Assembly: GCA_026874595.1 (NCBI GenBank)
Contig: CM049311.1
Location: forward strand, 46,565,676-46,629,675
DNA from: Sipunculus nudus
Lineage: Eukaryota > Annelida > Sipuncula > Golfingiida > Sipunculidae
Direction: 5' to 3'
Length of the DNA: 64,000 nucleotides
This document shows, in pieces, positions 23,282 through 34,136 of the stretch (positions within the stretch are counted from its first letter, which is position 1; every line of letters starts with the position of its first letter). The notes beneath the pieces are model-generated. The model worked only from the letters and a program-made list of their open reading frames with translations. It was not told the origin of the DNA and made no database searches. The position numbers and the translations under genes were made by a program.

Positions 23282-24817
23282 CAGGGTTTCCGCCAGGGTT
23301 GAAAAAGTGTGTCCGTTTTTACTTTGTGACAGGGAGTGAACCTAGCGTGGGGGCGAAGCCCCCAGGGGGGGAGGGTGTGGGAGGGGGTTCCCCCCTTCCA
23401 CGGTGTGGAAATTTTACAAAATCAAGGTTGAAAACAACGTTTCTGATGTTCTTTTTCAGCTTAGTATCACGCCCATGGAAGGCGTAAAAATATACCAGTA
23501 GAACAGTAAAATATTCGTTAGGCCTTCATATGTGATGCAGCATGCACGTACAAGTCGTGTCTCCCTGACATATGTGGGCCCACAAACTGGCCTTTTACTT
23601 AACTATTCCTTGGAAAGGATTCGCCTAAACATCTGTTTTGGAAACTTGCGCAAACCGAATTGACGAAGATAAATATAATAAATATAGGGCCTGTTCTGCC
23701 CAAGCGATGTCCACATTGTTTGTTTTTATTATATCGTGCACGCTTCCTGTGTATCCCCAAGCTATTGACCAATTCAACATACCCCTCCAGGGACTAACGG
23801 TTTCCCGCGCTCCCAGATTACCCGCGCCTGGTGCTTACCGCGTGATCTCCGCTGACCAGGTGTTCACGATGGGCCCGCACTACAGCCGGCGTTTTGTCGG
23901 CTGCTGCAACGCATTCAACGGCCGGCTGCTTTTCTCAAAGTTAAATGACAAAAAATATATATTGCCCAATCATTGACGGCCCAATCATTGACCAGCATAA
24001 CCTGTTTCTGCACGTGTGACATTCAGTTGAATTATTCAGAACTTCCTCGGACGCTATTGGCTGCATTTGCCACAAGTTTTTATTTCAATAGGGAATTCCC
24101 TCATGAATATTCGCACATAGAACAGCGCATTCACTACGCTCCGGCCTTTTGAAATTTGTTCGGTAAAGTCAAGACAAAAGCCCTTTGCATTGTGACCTCG
24201 CTGCAAGGCTCGCGGTATGTTAATATGTCAAAGCAGCGATGTCCACAGCGACTGCATGATGAAAATGATTCACCTTCTTCAATTTTGAAAAATATATCAT
24301 CACAACCAAATAAAACACAAATTTAATTTCCATTATCGATAGGTTTATCATTTTTACTGACTACAGAGACTGAATGTACGGTTGTCGAACGATTAATTAT
24401 AATATCACACCTTTGGCCGGTAGCGCATGTTCAGGGCCGACATCGTACGTCCGACATCGTACGTCCACAACCTATGGTTACACAACTGATTACCTTCTCC
24501 AGAAAATTAAATGGCGAGACAGCATAAAAACTATTTGTGCAGATGTTGTACATGTACCTATAAGGAATCTTTTTACTGATCTATTCTTTTTAAAGTTTTT
24601 CAGACATTGTCAGGACAGTGACTGAGTGGCACCGAACAGGCGACAGGGGCGCGCAAATCTGATACATAGTTTGAAGATGATTTCAAAGACAGCACGACAC
24701 TCGTGCTTGAGTTATAATTAAGCTCTCTCAGCCTCTTTGGCTGGGGGAATTTTTAATGACCCTCGCGGGGGAAAGAGTCCGTTTACCGGCCTAAATTTTA
24801 GGGTCGCGGAAACCCTG
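23282..24817. mobile_element. Non-autonomous TIR element, 5-bp TSD (hAT5-like?)
   Basis: The element is 1536 bp with inverted ends CAGGGTTTCCGC...GCGGAAACCCTG, flanked by CATGT at 23277-23281 and 24818-24822. The undisturbed site TTTCCATGTAGACC is present in the preceding repeat unit (about 23108-23120) and in copy 2 (about 47934), so the boundaries are secure. The subterminal region is GC-rich (ggggcgaagccccc near 23350). Open frames inside (for example 23638-23976) do not resemble a transposase. CAG-type ends with a 5-bp duplication fit the hAT5 group; that assignment is inference. Confidence 0.88.
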
Positions 24818-25531
24818 CATGTAGACCTTTTATGGGCTTCCCTGGAGGTGAGGACAGAAGATTCTAGGTCCAGTCATTATGATTTGTGCCCTGTTTACAG
24901 ATGACCAAATGTTTAAAGATCACAAAAGTAGAAAAAAAAAATCGTAAAAAATAAAAAAAATACAGGTGGCGCCACCAGAATGCAGAAATTGATGAAACAG
25001 TCCATGATCAATATCCATGCAAAGAATCATGGTGATTAATGCATTTGTTGTTCAGATACTTGAGCTTTTGTATTAAATTTTGCATTATTCTGGGGGGTAC
25101 TTCAGAACCCCATAGCTCGAAGAATATAGGTCACAGTGACCTAATTTCAGGTTTACAAGGAGAATTTCCATAGACCTCCCAGGATTTCAAGTAAGAAGAT
25201 TCCCTGTTAACAGACAGACGCCTGGATGGCCGGACGGACGACGGACAAAAGGTGATCCCTACAGCTCAGATGACTTTCAGTCAGCTGAGCTAAAAATTGA
25301 AAAAATACAGGTGGCGCCACCAGAATGCAGAAACTGATGAAACATTTCATGATCAATATCCATGCAAAGAATCATGGTGATCACTGCAATAGTTGTTTAG
25401 ATACTTGAGCTTTTGTATCAAATTGTCCATTATTCTGAGGGATACTTCAGATGACTTACAGTCAGCTGAGCTAAAAACACTTAATGGTCAATATCCATGC
25501 AAAGAATCATGATGATCTCCGTATTAGTTGT

Positions 25532-27244
25532 CAGACATGGGGTAATAGTAATAAGTAATAGTAATAGTAATAGACTATTACAGCTTTTTCCATGTAATAG
25601 TAATAGTAATAGTAATAGACTCAAAAATTTAAGCTGTAATAGTAATAGTAATAGAAACAGAAGGCAAAGTAATAGAGTAATACAAATTACTTTCTATTAC
25701 TTCCTGTGAGCCCCTTGTTCATGAAGCATATCAGCAAATAATGCTGAACACACTCAATTCTTGTCCAGCAATTGCCCAGGAAGTGCCTATTGTTGAGGCA
25801 AGCATGGGCCAGCTGCCACACTGCTGGTGACCACTGGTGCTAATTACATAAGAGTACTGGACAGAGCAGGTCACAGCCAAATGGGTAACCTGGCACAATC
25901 TGACCTTTGATTAGTAAACCATGGATAAACAGAGGAATGTTTGATGTTATGAGACAGATAAATTGTGTATTATTATATTGACATGTAAATCTTATCTCAC
26001 ATCCATCAATCCATATGCATATTCTGAAATGTACCTAGATTTATTTACACAAGCCAGTTTGCATTTTAATCATACAGATTGCAATAACACACATTTAAGA
26101 AAAATAGAATATGGAACCAGATGTAGTTGCAGTGCAGACCCAAAATGTTCATGATAAGCTTATGGTGTTTTCACTACCCATAACGTATGGAAGCCTACAA
26201 TGCTATATAAACTCATACCAGTACTACAATCACTTTGATAGAGTCATACTGCAGGCACATGTATTATTTATTTAATTTATATAAATATTCTTTTAAAATA
26301 ATTCTTTTAATACTTCTCTGTTATTTCATAGTACCAATTTTGCAGACCTTCATTCAGTATCTAAAATTATGTTAATTTATATTTTGAAAATTAAATGAAC
26401 AATTTTTTGAAGATATTATTTTTATTTGATTATATAATATGAGAATATAAGTAACTGATAATATTTTATTATTTAATATCTGAAATTTTGATATCAAATG
26501 ATTAGATCCTGTTATGTACAAAATTTAAAGTATAAGATTGTTGAATACCAAATTAATTGTGAAAGTGATATAAATAGTATTTTATTTGTTTTGTAAAATT
26601 GATATAAGTTTAAATCACTCTCCATATTCCTAAATTATCCTATGCTGGTTTTGCTGCAATGAAGAAGGGCATGCCTGAAGAATAAAAGCCATGCATGCTA
26701 CCATTATTGTAAAGTTTACCACCTCTCTGTTCACTCTCAAGATGTACTATGTGATAAAATAAAACATGGCATCATATCCAAATGAACTATATATAATACA
26801 CTTGAGAAGATGGGGTACTTTTGTCTCCAGTTTAGAATCTGTCCAGAATCTTGATGTAAACAGTAGAAACAGGACACAGCCCTACCAAAATTCCTCTCCT
26901 GATACATACATAAAGGACTAAATTGTCAGCTTTGATACTAAATATTAATATGACATAATCATGAACAATTCCTTTGGAGACCATTTTTAGTTACACTGAA
27001 AACTTTATTTATTAATTATGCAAAAGAAGATTAAATCTTAACAGAAGTATGTACTATAAAATAAATTTATGTGAAATATATATGAAAATAATAAAAAATG
27101 TACAAGTATGCATTTAATTATAAATCAATATTTTACATATGCCAGGGTCTTTACAATGGGTTGCTTTTAAATTACACGTATTCAAGGGTTCATACAATTA
27201 TCTTATAATTTCGACTTGAAATGCCCCAATAATCATTAAGGTTT

Positions 27245-27320
<76 letters not shown>

Positions 27321-27674
27321 AGAATTAAAGAAGCTGAAATAATTAAGATCTCCAGTATCATTAGGCCTATTGTTAATGACAGACACAGTATAAGAAAATT
27401 GTGTAGGTAACTGGATGATATAGGTGCTTCTAATATTAATATATAATATAAAAATGTGATTGCAGTGCTAGTTTATAGCACTCATGGCTGCGAAAAGTCT
27501 AGAATCCTCCCATCAGTTTATGTAATAGTAATAGTAATAGTAATAGATACCCCAGTAATAGTAATAGTAATAGTAATAGAAGATAAAATGTGGTAATAGT
27601 AATAGTAATAGTAATATCAGAAATTGAAAGTAATAGTAATAGTAATAGAACAACTGTAATAGACCCCATGTCTG
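25532..27674. mobile_element. hAT-like non-autonomous element with (TAATAG)n ends
   Basis: The element is 2143 bp with inverted ends CAGACATGGGGT...ACCCCATGTCTG, flanked by an 8-bp duplication TTAGTTGT (25524-25531 and 27675-27682). The uninterrupted site GTATTAGTTGTTCAGATAC is present in copy 2 near 49165. Inside both ends lie runs of GTAATA/TAATAG hexamers (25542-25680 and 27520-27662), all in the same orientation on the + strand. The interior is AT-rich, without a transposase, and holds a long (TA)n. An 8-bp duplication with CAG-type ends is typical of hAT elements. Confidence 0.9.
27247..27317. repeat. (TA)n microsatellite
   Basis: About 35 TA dinucleotides lie inside the hAT-like element. 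The length is likely to be polymorphic and prone to assembly error. Confidence 0.95.
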
Positions 27675-29787
27675 TTAGTTGTTCAGATACTTCAGCTTTT
27701 GTATCAAATTGTCCATTATTCTGAGGGATACTTCAGAGTCCTATAGCTTGAAGGATATGGGTAACAGAGACCTAATTTCAAGTTTCCACAGGCACTCTTC
27801 ATAAGAATGAAGTTTCTAGGTCCAGTTGTTGCAATTTGTACCCTCTTGATAGATAACCACATCTTCAAAGGTCTCGAAAAAAGAGAAAAAAAATACGAAA
27901 AATTTGAAAAAAATAGAGGTGGCGCACCCTCTCTGCAGAAACTGATGGAACAGCTCATTATCAATATGTATGCCAAAAATCATGACCATCAGTGTTGTAG
28001 TTATTGAGATACTGCACTTTTTGTATCAAATTTTCCATTATTCTGGGGGGTATTTTGAAGCCATACAGCCTAAAGAATATGGGTAACAGAGACCTAATTT
28101 CAGGTTTCCATGGAGAATTTTCATGGGTCTCCCTGTGTGTCAAGAATGAAGATTCTAGGTCCAGTTTTTATGATTTGTGCCCTGTTAACAGATGTTCATA
28201 TCTTTAAAGGTCTCAAAAATAGATAAAACATTCGTAAAAAAAACCCCGAACAAATACAGGTTGTGCCACCAGTCTGCAGGAACTGATGGAACACCTCTTG
28301 ATCTCTCAGTGATGTAGTTATTGAGATATTGAAGTTTTTGTATGAAATTTTTGACTACTCTTGGGGGTACTTTGGGGCCCCATAGCTCGAAGGATATGGG
28401 TAACAGAGACCTAATTTCTGGTTTCCATGGAGACTTTTCATAGGTCTCTCAGTGTATTGAGAATGAAGATTCTAGATCCAGTCGTTACGATTTGTGCCAT
28501 GCTAACAGATGACAGCATCCTTAAAGGTCTCAATAATAGAGGAAGAAATCGTAAAAAAATCAAACAATATAGGTGGCGCCACCAGTCTGCAGGAACTGAT
28601 GGAACATCTCATAATCAATATGTATGCCAAAAATCATGACCATCAGTGATGTAGTTATTGAGATATTGAAGTTTTTGTATGAAATTTTTGACTACTCTGG
28701 GGGGGTACTTTGGGGCCCCATAGCTCGAAGGATATGGGTAACAGAGACCTAATTTCTGGTTTCCATGGAGACTTTTCATAGGTCTCTCAGTGTGTCAAGA
28801 ATGAAGATTCTAGGTCCAGTCTTTACGATTTGTGCCTTGTTAACAGATGTTTACATTTTGAAAGGTCTCAAAAATAGAGAAAAAAATTTGTAAAAAATTG
28901 AACGATACAGGTGGCGCCACCAGTCTGCAGAAAGTGATGGAACATCTCATGATCAATATGTATGACAAAAATCATGACCATCAGTCAAGTAGTTAATGAG
29001 ATATTGAAGTTTTTGTATGAGATTTTTTACTTTTCTGGGGGGTAGTTTCGGGCCCCATAGCTGGAAGGATATGGGTAACAGAGACCTAATTTCTGGTTTC
29101 CATGGAGACTTTTCATAGGTCTCTCAGTGTGTCGAGAATGAAGATTCTAAGTCCAGTCATTACGATTTGTGCCTTGTTAACAGATGTTCACATTTTTAAA
29201 GGTCTCAAAAATAGAGAAAAAAATTCGTAAAAAATTGAAAAATACAGGTCGCGCCACCAGTCTTCAGGAACTGATGAAACATCTCATGATCAATATGTAT
29301 GCCAAAAATCATGACCATCAGTCAAGTAGTTAATGAGATATTGAAGTTTTTGTATGAAATTTTGGACTTTTCTGGGGGGTACTTTGGGGCCCCATAGCTC
29401 GAAGGATATGGGTAACAGAGACCTAATTTCTGGTTTCCAAGGAGATTTTTCATGGACCTCCCAGGATGTCAAGTAAGAAGATTCCAGTTCTAGTGGTTAA
29501 GATTTGTGCCCTGTTAACGGACAGACGCCCGGACGGCCGGACGGATGGACGGACGACGGACAAAAGGTGATCCCTATAGCTCAGATGATTTTCAGTCAGC
29601 TGAGCTAAAAAAAAAAGGTGCAATGGTCAAAATTGGGCAAAATTTAAGGTACTGATTTTATTTTTATGCTAATAACTTAAAAAATTTACAAAATTCAACT
29701 CTAATTTTGGGTAAACAATTGAATCTTAATTAAACATAGTTATATACTTGGGAAAATAGACTCTAGTTTCAAAATTTTTCATGTTAA

Positions 29788-30770
29788 TACGCTCCAGAGG
29801 CAGCGGAAATCTTGCGCTTCTAAAGAAGCAACTGATTTTCACGCTGCCAGCTTTGACCGTTTATGATATATTTAGACACCAGATGGCGGTTGGTTGTCCA
29901 CTGATATAAACGTGCGTACGATGTGACAAGCAGCCAATCAGATGCCAATAAACAAACACTCAACAGGCATCCTGGCTCCGCCCATTGCCGCGCTTCAAGC
30001 GCCGTTTGATGAGTTTCCGGTCGAATTTAAATTGCTCCCTGTGCATTCTCGCATCATCGACCGATTCGATTATGACATTATGACTGTGTTAGCGTAGCCA
30101 TGTATCTGTTGTCTGCAGAACTGAAACCAGCCAGCTTTGACCGTTTATGATATATTTAGACACCAGATGGCGGTTGGTTGTCCACTGATATAAACGTGCG
30201 TACGATGTGACAAGCAGCCAATCAGATGCCAATAAACAAACACTCAACAGGCATCCTGGCTCCGCCCATTGCCGCGCTTCAAGCGCCGTTTGATGAGTTT
30301 CCGGTCGAATTTAAATTGCTCCCTGTGCATTCTCGCATCATCGACCGATTCGATTATGACATTATGACTGTGTTAGCGTAGCCATGTATCTGTTGTCTGC
30401 AGAACTGAAACCAGCCAGCGAGGTGTGCACGCAGCCTTTGTTGTTACGTTTCGTTTGAAATACAGCTCACCGGCCGAGCATCCTATGTGCCCAAGGCCCT
30501 AAGCAAACCACGTCAGGGGCAATTCTCTCTGAACCTGTGGCCTGTTTAGACGGTTACGCTGGGGGATGAGCTGTCACTCAAAAAGAAATTAATATGATTG
30601 GCTCCGTGTATTCCTCGCTTGGCTTTGTCTTCCAGCACAAAGTTTCATCTGATTGGACAAAAATACAGTGCTTCCCTCTGGTGTTGCAAAGCAGGATACG
30701 AGGTCATAACAAACAGCGCCTTACATTATAGGAAGTAGCCCTATAGGTAAAGCGCTGTGTAAAGAGCGTA
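29788..30770. mobile_element. 983-bp element with 8-bp TSD and TACGCTC ends
   Basis: It is flanked by CATGTTAA at 29780-29787 and 30771-30778. The undisturbed site (TCTCATGTTAAGTGAG) is in B3 near 31493 and in B4 near 52040. Short inverted ends TACGCTC...GAGCGTA are seen. More than half of it is a 284-bp sequence repeated in tandem without change. It is GC-richer than its surroundings and has no long frame. The 8-bp duplication suggests a hAT- or P-like mechanism, but the ends do not match a superfamily I can name. Confidence 0.85.
29847..30414. repeat. Perfect 284-bp tandem duplication
   Basis: The stretch starting CCAGCTTTGACC at 29847 is repeated from 30131 with no difference that I can find. 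Each copy contains AGCCAATCAG (CCAAT box) and GGCTCCGCCC (GC box). Identity implies a recent duplication, a recent transposition of an already duplicated form, or an assembly artefact. Confidence 0.92.
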
Positions 30771-31220
30771 CATGTTAAGTGAGTAAATATTTTTCCTGAT
30801 TTTTTACAAAGTCCATTATGTTTGGGCCCATAACTTAAAGAATTTATACTTAACAGAATTGATTTCTGGCATGTACATAGGAACTATATAGAGGAATATT
30901 TATGGTAAATATGAGGAAAAACAGGTGAGTGGTTTTGATATTAGGCAGTCCTGAAGTGTGAAAATAGGATTTTAATAAAAAATTAAGGTTTTTCCTTAAT
31001 TTCTCAAAGGAACGAAGTTGCAAAGACCCAGTTTTCCGCTTGGTAGGAGATCTTGGGGACATCTAACATTATGCTGAATTTTGGATTCCTAGGTCTTACA
31101 GTTTCAAAACGTGCCACATCTACGGACGGACGGACAGACGGACGGACGGCATGACGGACGGACGACGGACAATGGACCACGACTATAGCTCAGATGACTT
31201 ATAGTCAGCTGAGCTAAAAA

Positions 31221-31891
31221 TACTTGACATGGTGTCTAAAGCTTGAATAAAAGCTACTCTTTTCAATCAGTTCCTTTGAAATTTCAGATTTGAAAAGATT
31301 ACATATTATGTATAAATGCTGTAAAATTTAATCAACAGTGCATACAGGGAAAAACATGCAATGGCCAAAGTTGGACAAAATTTAAGGTATTGATTTTTTA
31401 TGCTAATACTTCAGATCTAATTTTTGGTATAAAAATTGAATCTTGATTAAATGAAGTTATACCCCTGAAGAAAGTCTCAAGCTTCAGCAATTCTCATGTT
31501 AAGTGAGTAAATATATTTCCTGATTTTTTGGCCCCATAAACTTATACTGTCCTAATTTCTGATACTTACATAGCAAATGTACAGAGAATTATGTATATTA
31601 AACATGATCAATAACAGATCTGTGGTATTGATATTAGGCAGTCTTGAAGTGTAACAATGGGTTTTTTTTATGAAAAATTGAGGTTTTTCCTTAATATATC
31701 AAAGGAACAAAGTCCTAGTGAACCAATTTTCAGTATGGTAGGAGTATAGTTTTGAAGACATCTTACTGTTTAACAATTTTGGATTCACAGGTCCAATGGT
31801 TTCAAAATGTGTCCTGTTAACGCACGCCTGGGCGGACAGACAAAGGACTAAAACTATAGCTCAGATGACTTATTATCAGCTGAACTAAAAA
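31221..31891 (+). repeat. Family B element, copy B3
   Basis: It follows B2 directly. It has the same core order (TTTGAAATTTCAGATTT, TACAGGGAAAAA, TTGGACAAAATTTAAGG, TTCCTGATTTTTTGG) and ends with a degraded 3' terminus at about 31858-31891 (ATCAGCTGAACTAAAAA). The ACGG tract is reduced to a short remnant (acgcacgcctgggcggacagac). Confidence 0.75.
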
Positions 31892-32425
31892 GTATCATGC
31901 AATTGATTATATATATCTTAATTAAAATGATACATCAACATCTCCTGTAATATTTTAAAACTTGATATCAAATGGAATTTTATTTTTAGAAGTGCTTATT
32001 TTATGAAAACATTTAATAATATATCATGAGAGGCAAAATGTAGTGATACAAAGTAATGTTCACTATCAGTGAAAACACTTATGTTGGAGGAAGGGCAGGG
32101 GTCCAGCAACAATATGAAAGCCTTGCTGGTTTGGTTGAATAAAGCTGATATTTCCCATAAACTGTCTCGCTTTCCCTGCCAATTTCTACGGGATGATCAG
32201 TAAATCCAGCATTAACAATGCCCCTGACCAGGCAGCTCCAGTAAAATATATTTCCGACCCAGCAAAAGTCAGATGTCTGTGGCCATAGGATGGGTGCATC
32301 AGGCCACAGGTATCAATCAAATTATATCCAGAATTTCTTAGAGTACTAATCATAATTCATGTTGATTTTGAATTAAAACTCACTGAAAATGTTGACATAT
32401 ATACATAACCTACTGCAACCAATAA
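31892..32425. other. No gene seen
   Basis: AT-rich spacer between B3 and the family C element. A stretch at about 32090-32300 is somewhat GC-richer, but neither it nor any frame is recognisable. Confidence 0.35.
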
Positions 32426-34136
32426 ACAAGGCCTACAGGCCTAATGCGAACCTGTGCAATGAGATTACACCAGGTATAATGCTTCAATGCTGGACCATTA
32501 CTTTTCAAGAACATGTGTAACATGTATATGAACAATGTAAGTACAAAACACTTAGAACAAGAAACAATTAAACATACATCACTGCTGCAATTCTGGCATG
32601 GGTGCACACAACACAAAAACTAGAATATGGGTAGTCAACAAGCATCTACCTGTATCTGCCAAAATCAGAGTGGGAAAGGTGAAGTGAGGAATAGATTGAG
32701 TGGCAAGGGGAAATAGAGTGAGGTGTGTTGCATAATAGCCTGGATGTCTGCAGCCGAAATGTGTATGTAGGTGGCGCCACCTGTCATAAAATCAAGAAAG
32801 CTGTCCAGGATGTATACACATGCAAAATTTTAGGTCCAACTAATGCAGAGATATGAGATCTATACACATGCAAAATTTCAGGGGAAGAAGTCAAACCAGT
32901 CCTGAAATATAAGCCTGAATGTCTGCAGCATATACATAAATGTAGGTGGCACCACCTGCAAAAAAATCCAGAAAGCTATCCAAGATGTATAAACATGCAA
33001 AATTTCAGGTGGATAAATCAACGGCATGATGTAATAGATGCTGATAAACTGGTGCCAGGCTAGATGTAACAGCATCACACAGCTAACATATATGGTAAAA
33101 TGACTCAATTCAAGCTCCATAATTCAGCCAAAAATCATTCATGTGGAACCATTAATGACAATTATTATAAGAATTGTAGGGATTATTCTTGTAAAATATT
33201 TAACAAACTGGCCTCAGTGGCATCAGTCGAAAAACGTTTTGCAGGTTTATAACTCATATAGGAAGATACAGCAAAATGGCTAAGTTCAGCTTCCCGTAAC
33301 TCAGCCAAAAAGCACTGAACCAAAACCATTTGAACAAACTTGAATTATCAACATCTGAGGATAATTAATGTGTGAGATTTAAGAATTTGGCCCAGTGGTT
33401 TTTGAGAAGAAGATCACAAAATGAGCTAAAATGGGCTGTTATGGCATATGACTAAATTCAGCTTCCCATAACTTAGCCAAAAGTCACTGAAAAGTGACCA
33501 TTTGAACAAATTTCAGAAAGCACTACCCTAGGATCATTTCTGTGTGATATTAAACATTTTGGCCATATGGTTTCAGAGAAGAAGTTTTTTGTAGCCCTCA
33601 GTGTGATACAGGCACTGATGACCCCGTACAAAAAAGGCTGATGCAGGTGGCGCCACCAATAACTCAATTTCAGATATGACTTATGTGACATACATAGGCA
33701 TAAAATTTGGTGATGATAGCTCCAGCCGTTTCTGAGATTTAAATTTTAATATGCTTTTTTGCACAGGTAACAAAGTTCAACCTCCTGTAACTCGGCCAAA
33801 AATCTCTAAACTGGAACCATTCGAACAAACTTGAGAAAGATTGTTCCAAGGATCATTTCTGTGAAATATTGGACAATTTGGCTGGACAGTTTCGGAGAAG
33901 AAGATTTTAAAAGCTTTTTTAGCTTTTTCCCTATAAAATCTAAGAAAATGCAGTCAGAAAAAAAATAAACAAAATCCGATATAGTTTTTTGGATGACTGA
34001 TTATTTGCAAAATATTTGGTGATGCTAGCTCCTGCCGTTTTTGAGATAGCTATGGTTAACATACAGACGACGCATGACGCACGACACACAACGGACAACG
34101 CCGCACCATCGCATAAGCTCACAGGTTCGCTAAAAA
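32426..34136 (+). mobile_element. Family C element, copy C1 (pearl/HINE-like)
   Basis: The 5' end is ACAAG, then the near-palindrome GGCCTACAGGCC, then GCGAACCTGTG at 32446-32456. The 3' end is the exact inverse CACAGGTTCGC at 34120-34130 plus TAAAAA. Before it lies an ACG-rich tract (cagacgacgcatgacgcacgac). The core has several tandem units marked by AACTCAGCCAAAAATC.CT and GAACAAACTTGA, with an approximate 180-bp spacing, and three copies of the GGTGGCGCCACC palindrome or a variant (about 32772, 32945, 33646). The plan is that of family A with different sequence. No protein gene is seen. Confidence 0.82.

Larger units (their letters stand above)
22581..29610 (+). mobile_element. Family A composite, copy 1 (pearl/HINE-like)
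   Basis: The 5' end is ACAAG, then the imperfect palindrome TGACCCAGGGGTCA, then GCTCAGCTGAC at 22604-22614. The 3' end is its inverse, GTCAGCTGAGC, at 29595-29605 plus TAAAA, preceded by an ACGG-type tract at about 29516-29566. The core is roughly 8 tandem units of about 330 bp. Two further 3' hairpin termini lie inside (about 25253-25275 and 25448-25475), so it is a chain of elements. Two DNA transposons inside (23282-24817 and 25532-27674) inflate it; without them it is about 3.3 kb and closely matches copy 2 at 47406-51085. No transposase or Rep/helicase gene is seen. Confidence 0.85.
22140..31220 (+). mobile_element. Family B element B2, split by nested insertions
   Basis: Three segments (about 22140-22580, 29607-29787 and 30771-31220) reconstruct one family B element in the order seen in B1 and B4. 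The 5' part has a 19-base poly-G (22277-22295). The 3' part ends with a (GACG)n tract at about 31122-31175 and the hairpin terminus, arms at 31188-31198 and 31204-31214, then TAAAAA. Two insertions split it: the family A composite (22581-29610), lying in the A-run after CTTACAGG, and the 983-bp element (29788-30770). Without them the element would be about 1.1 kb. No protein gene is present, so it depends on functions supplied elsewhere. Confidence 0.8.

Noticed and set aside
25253-29610. Classical Helitron 3' end (hairpin plus CTRR)
   Set aside because: The hairpin lies directly at the CTAA/TAAAA edge rather than about 10 bases upstream, and the 5' end does not start with TC. The Helentron/HINE or pearl plan fits better.
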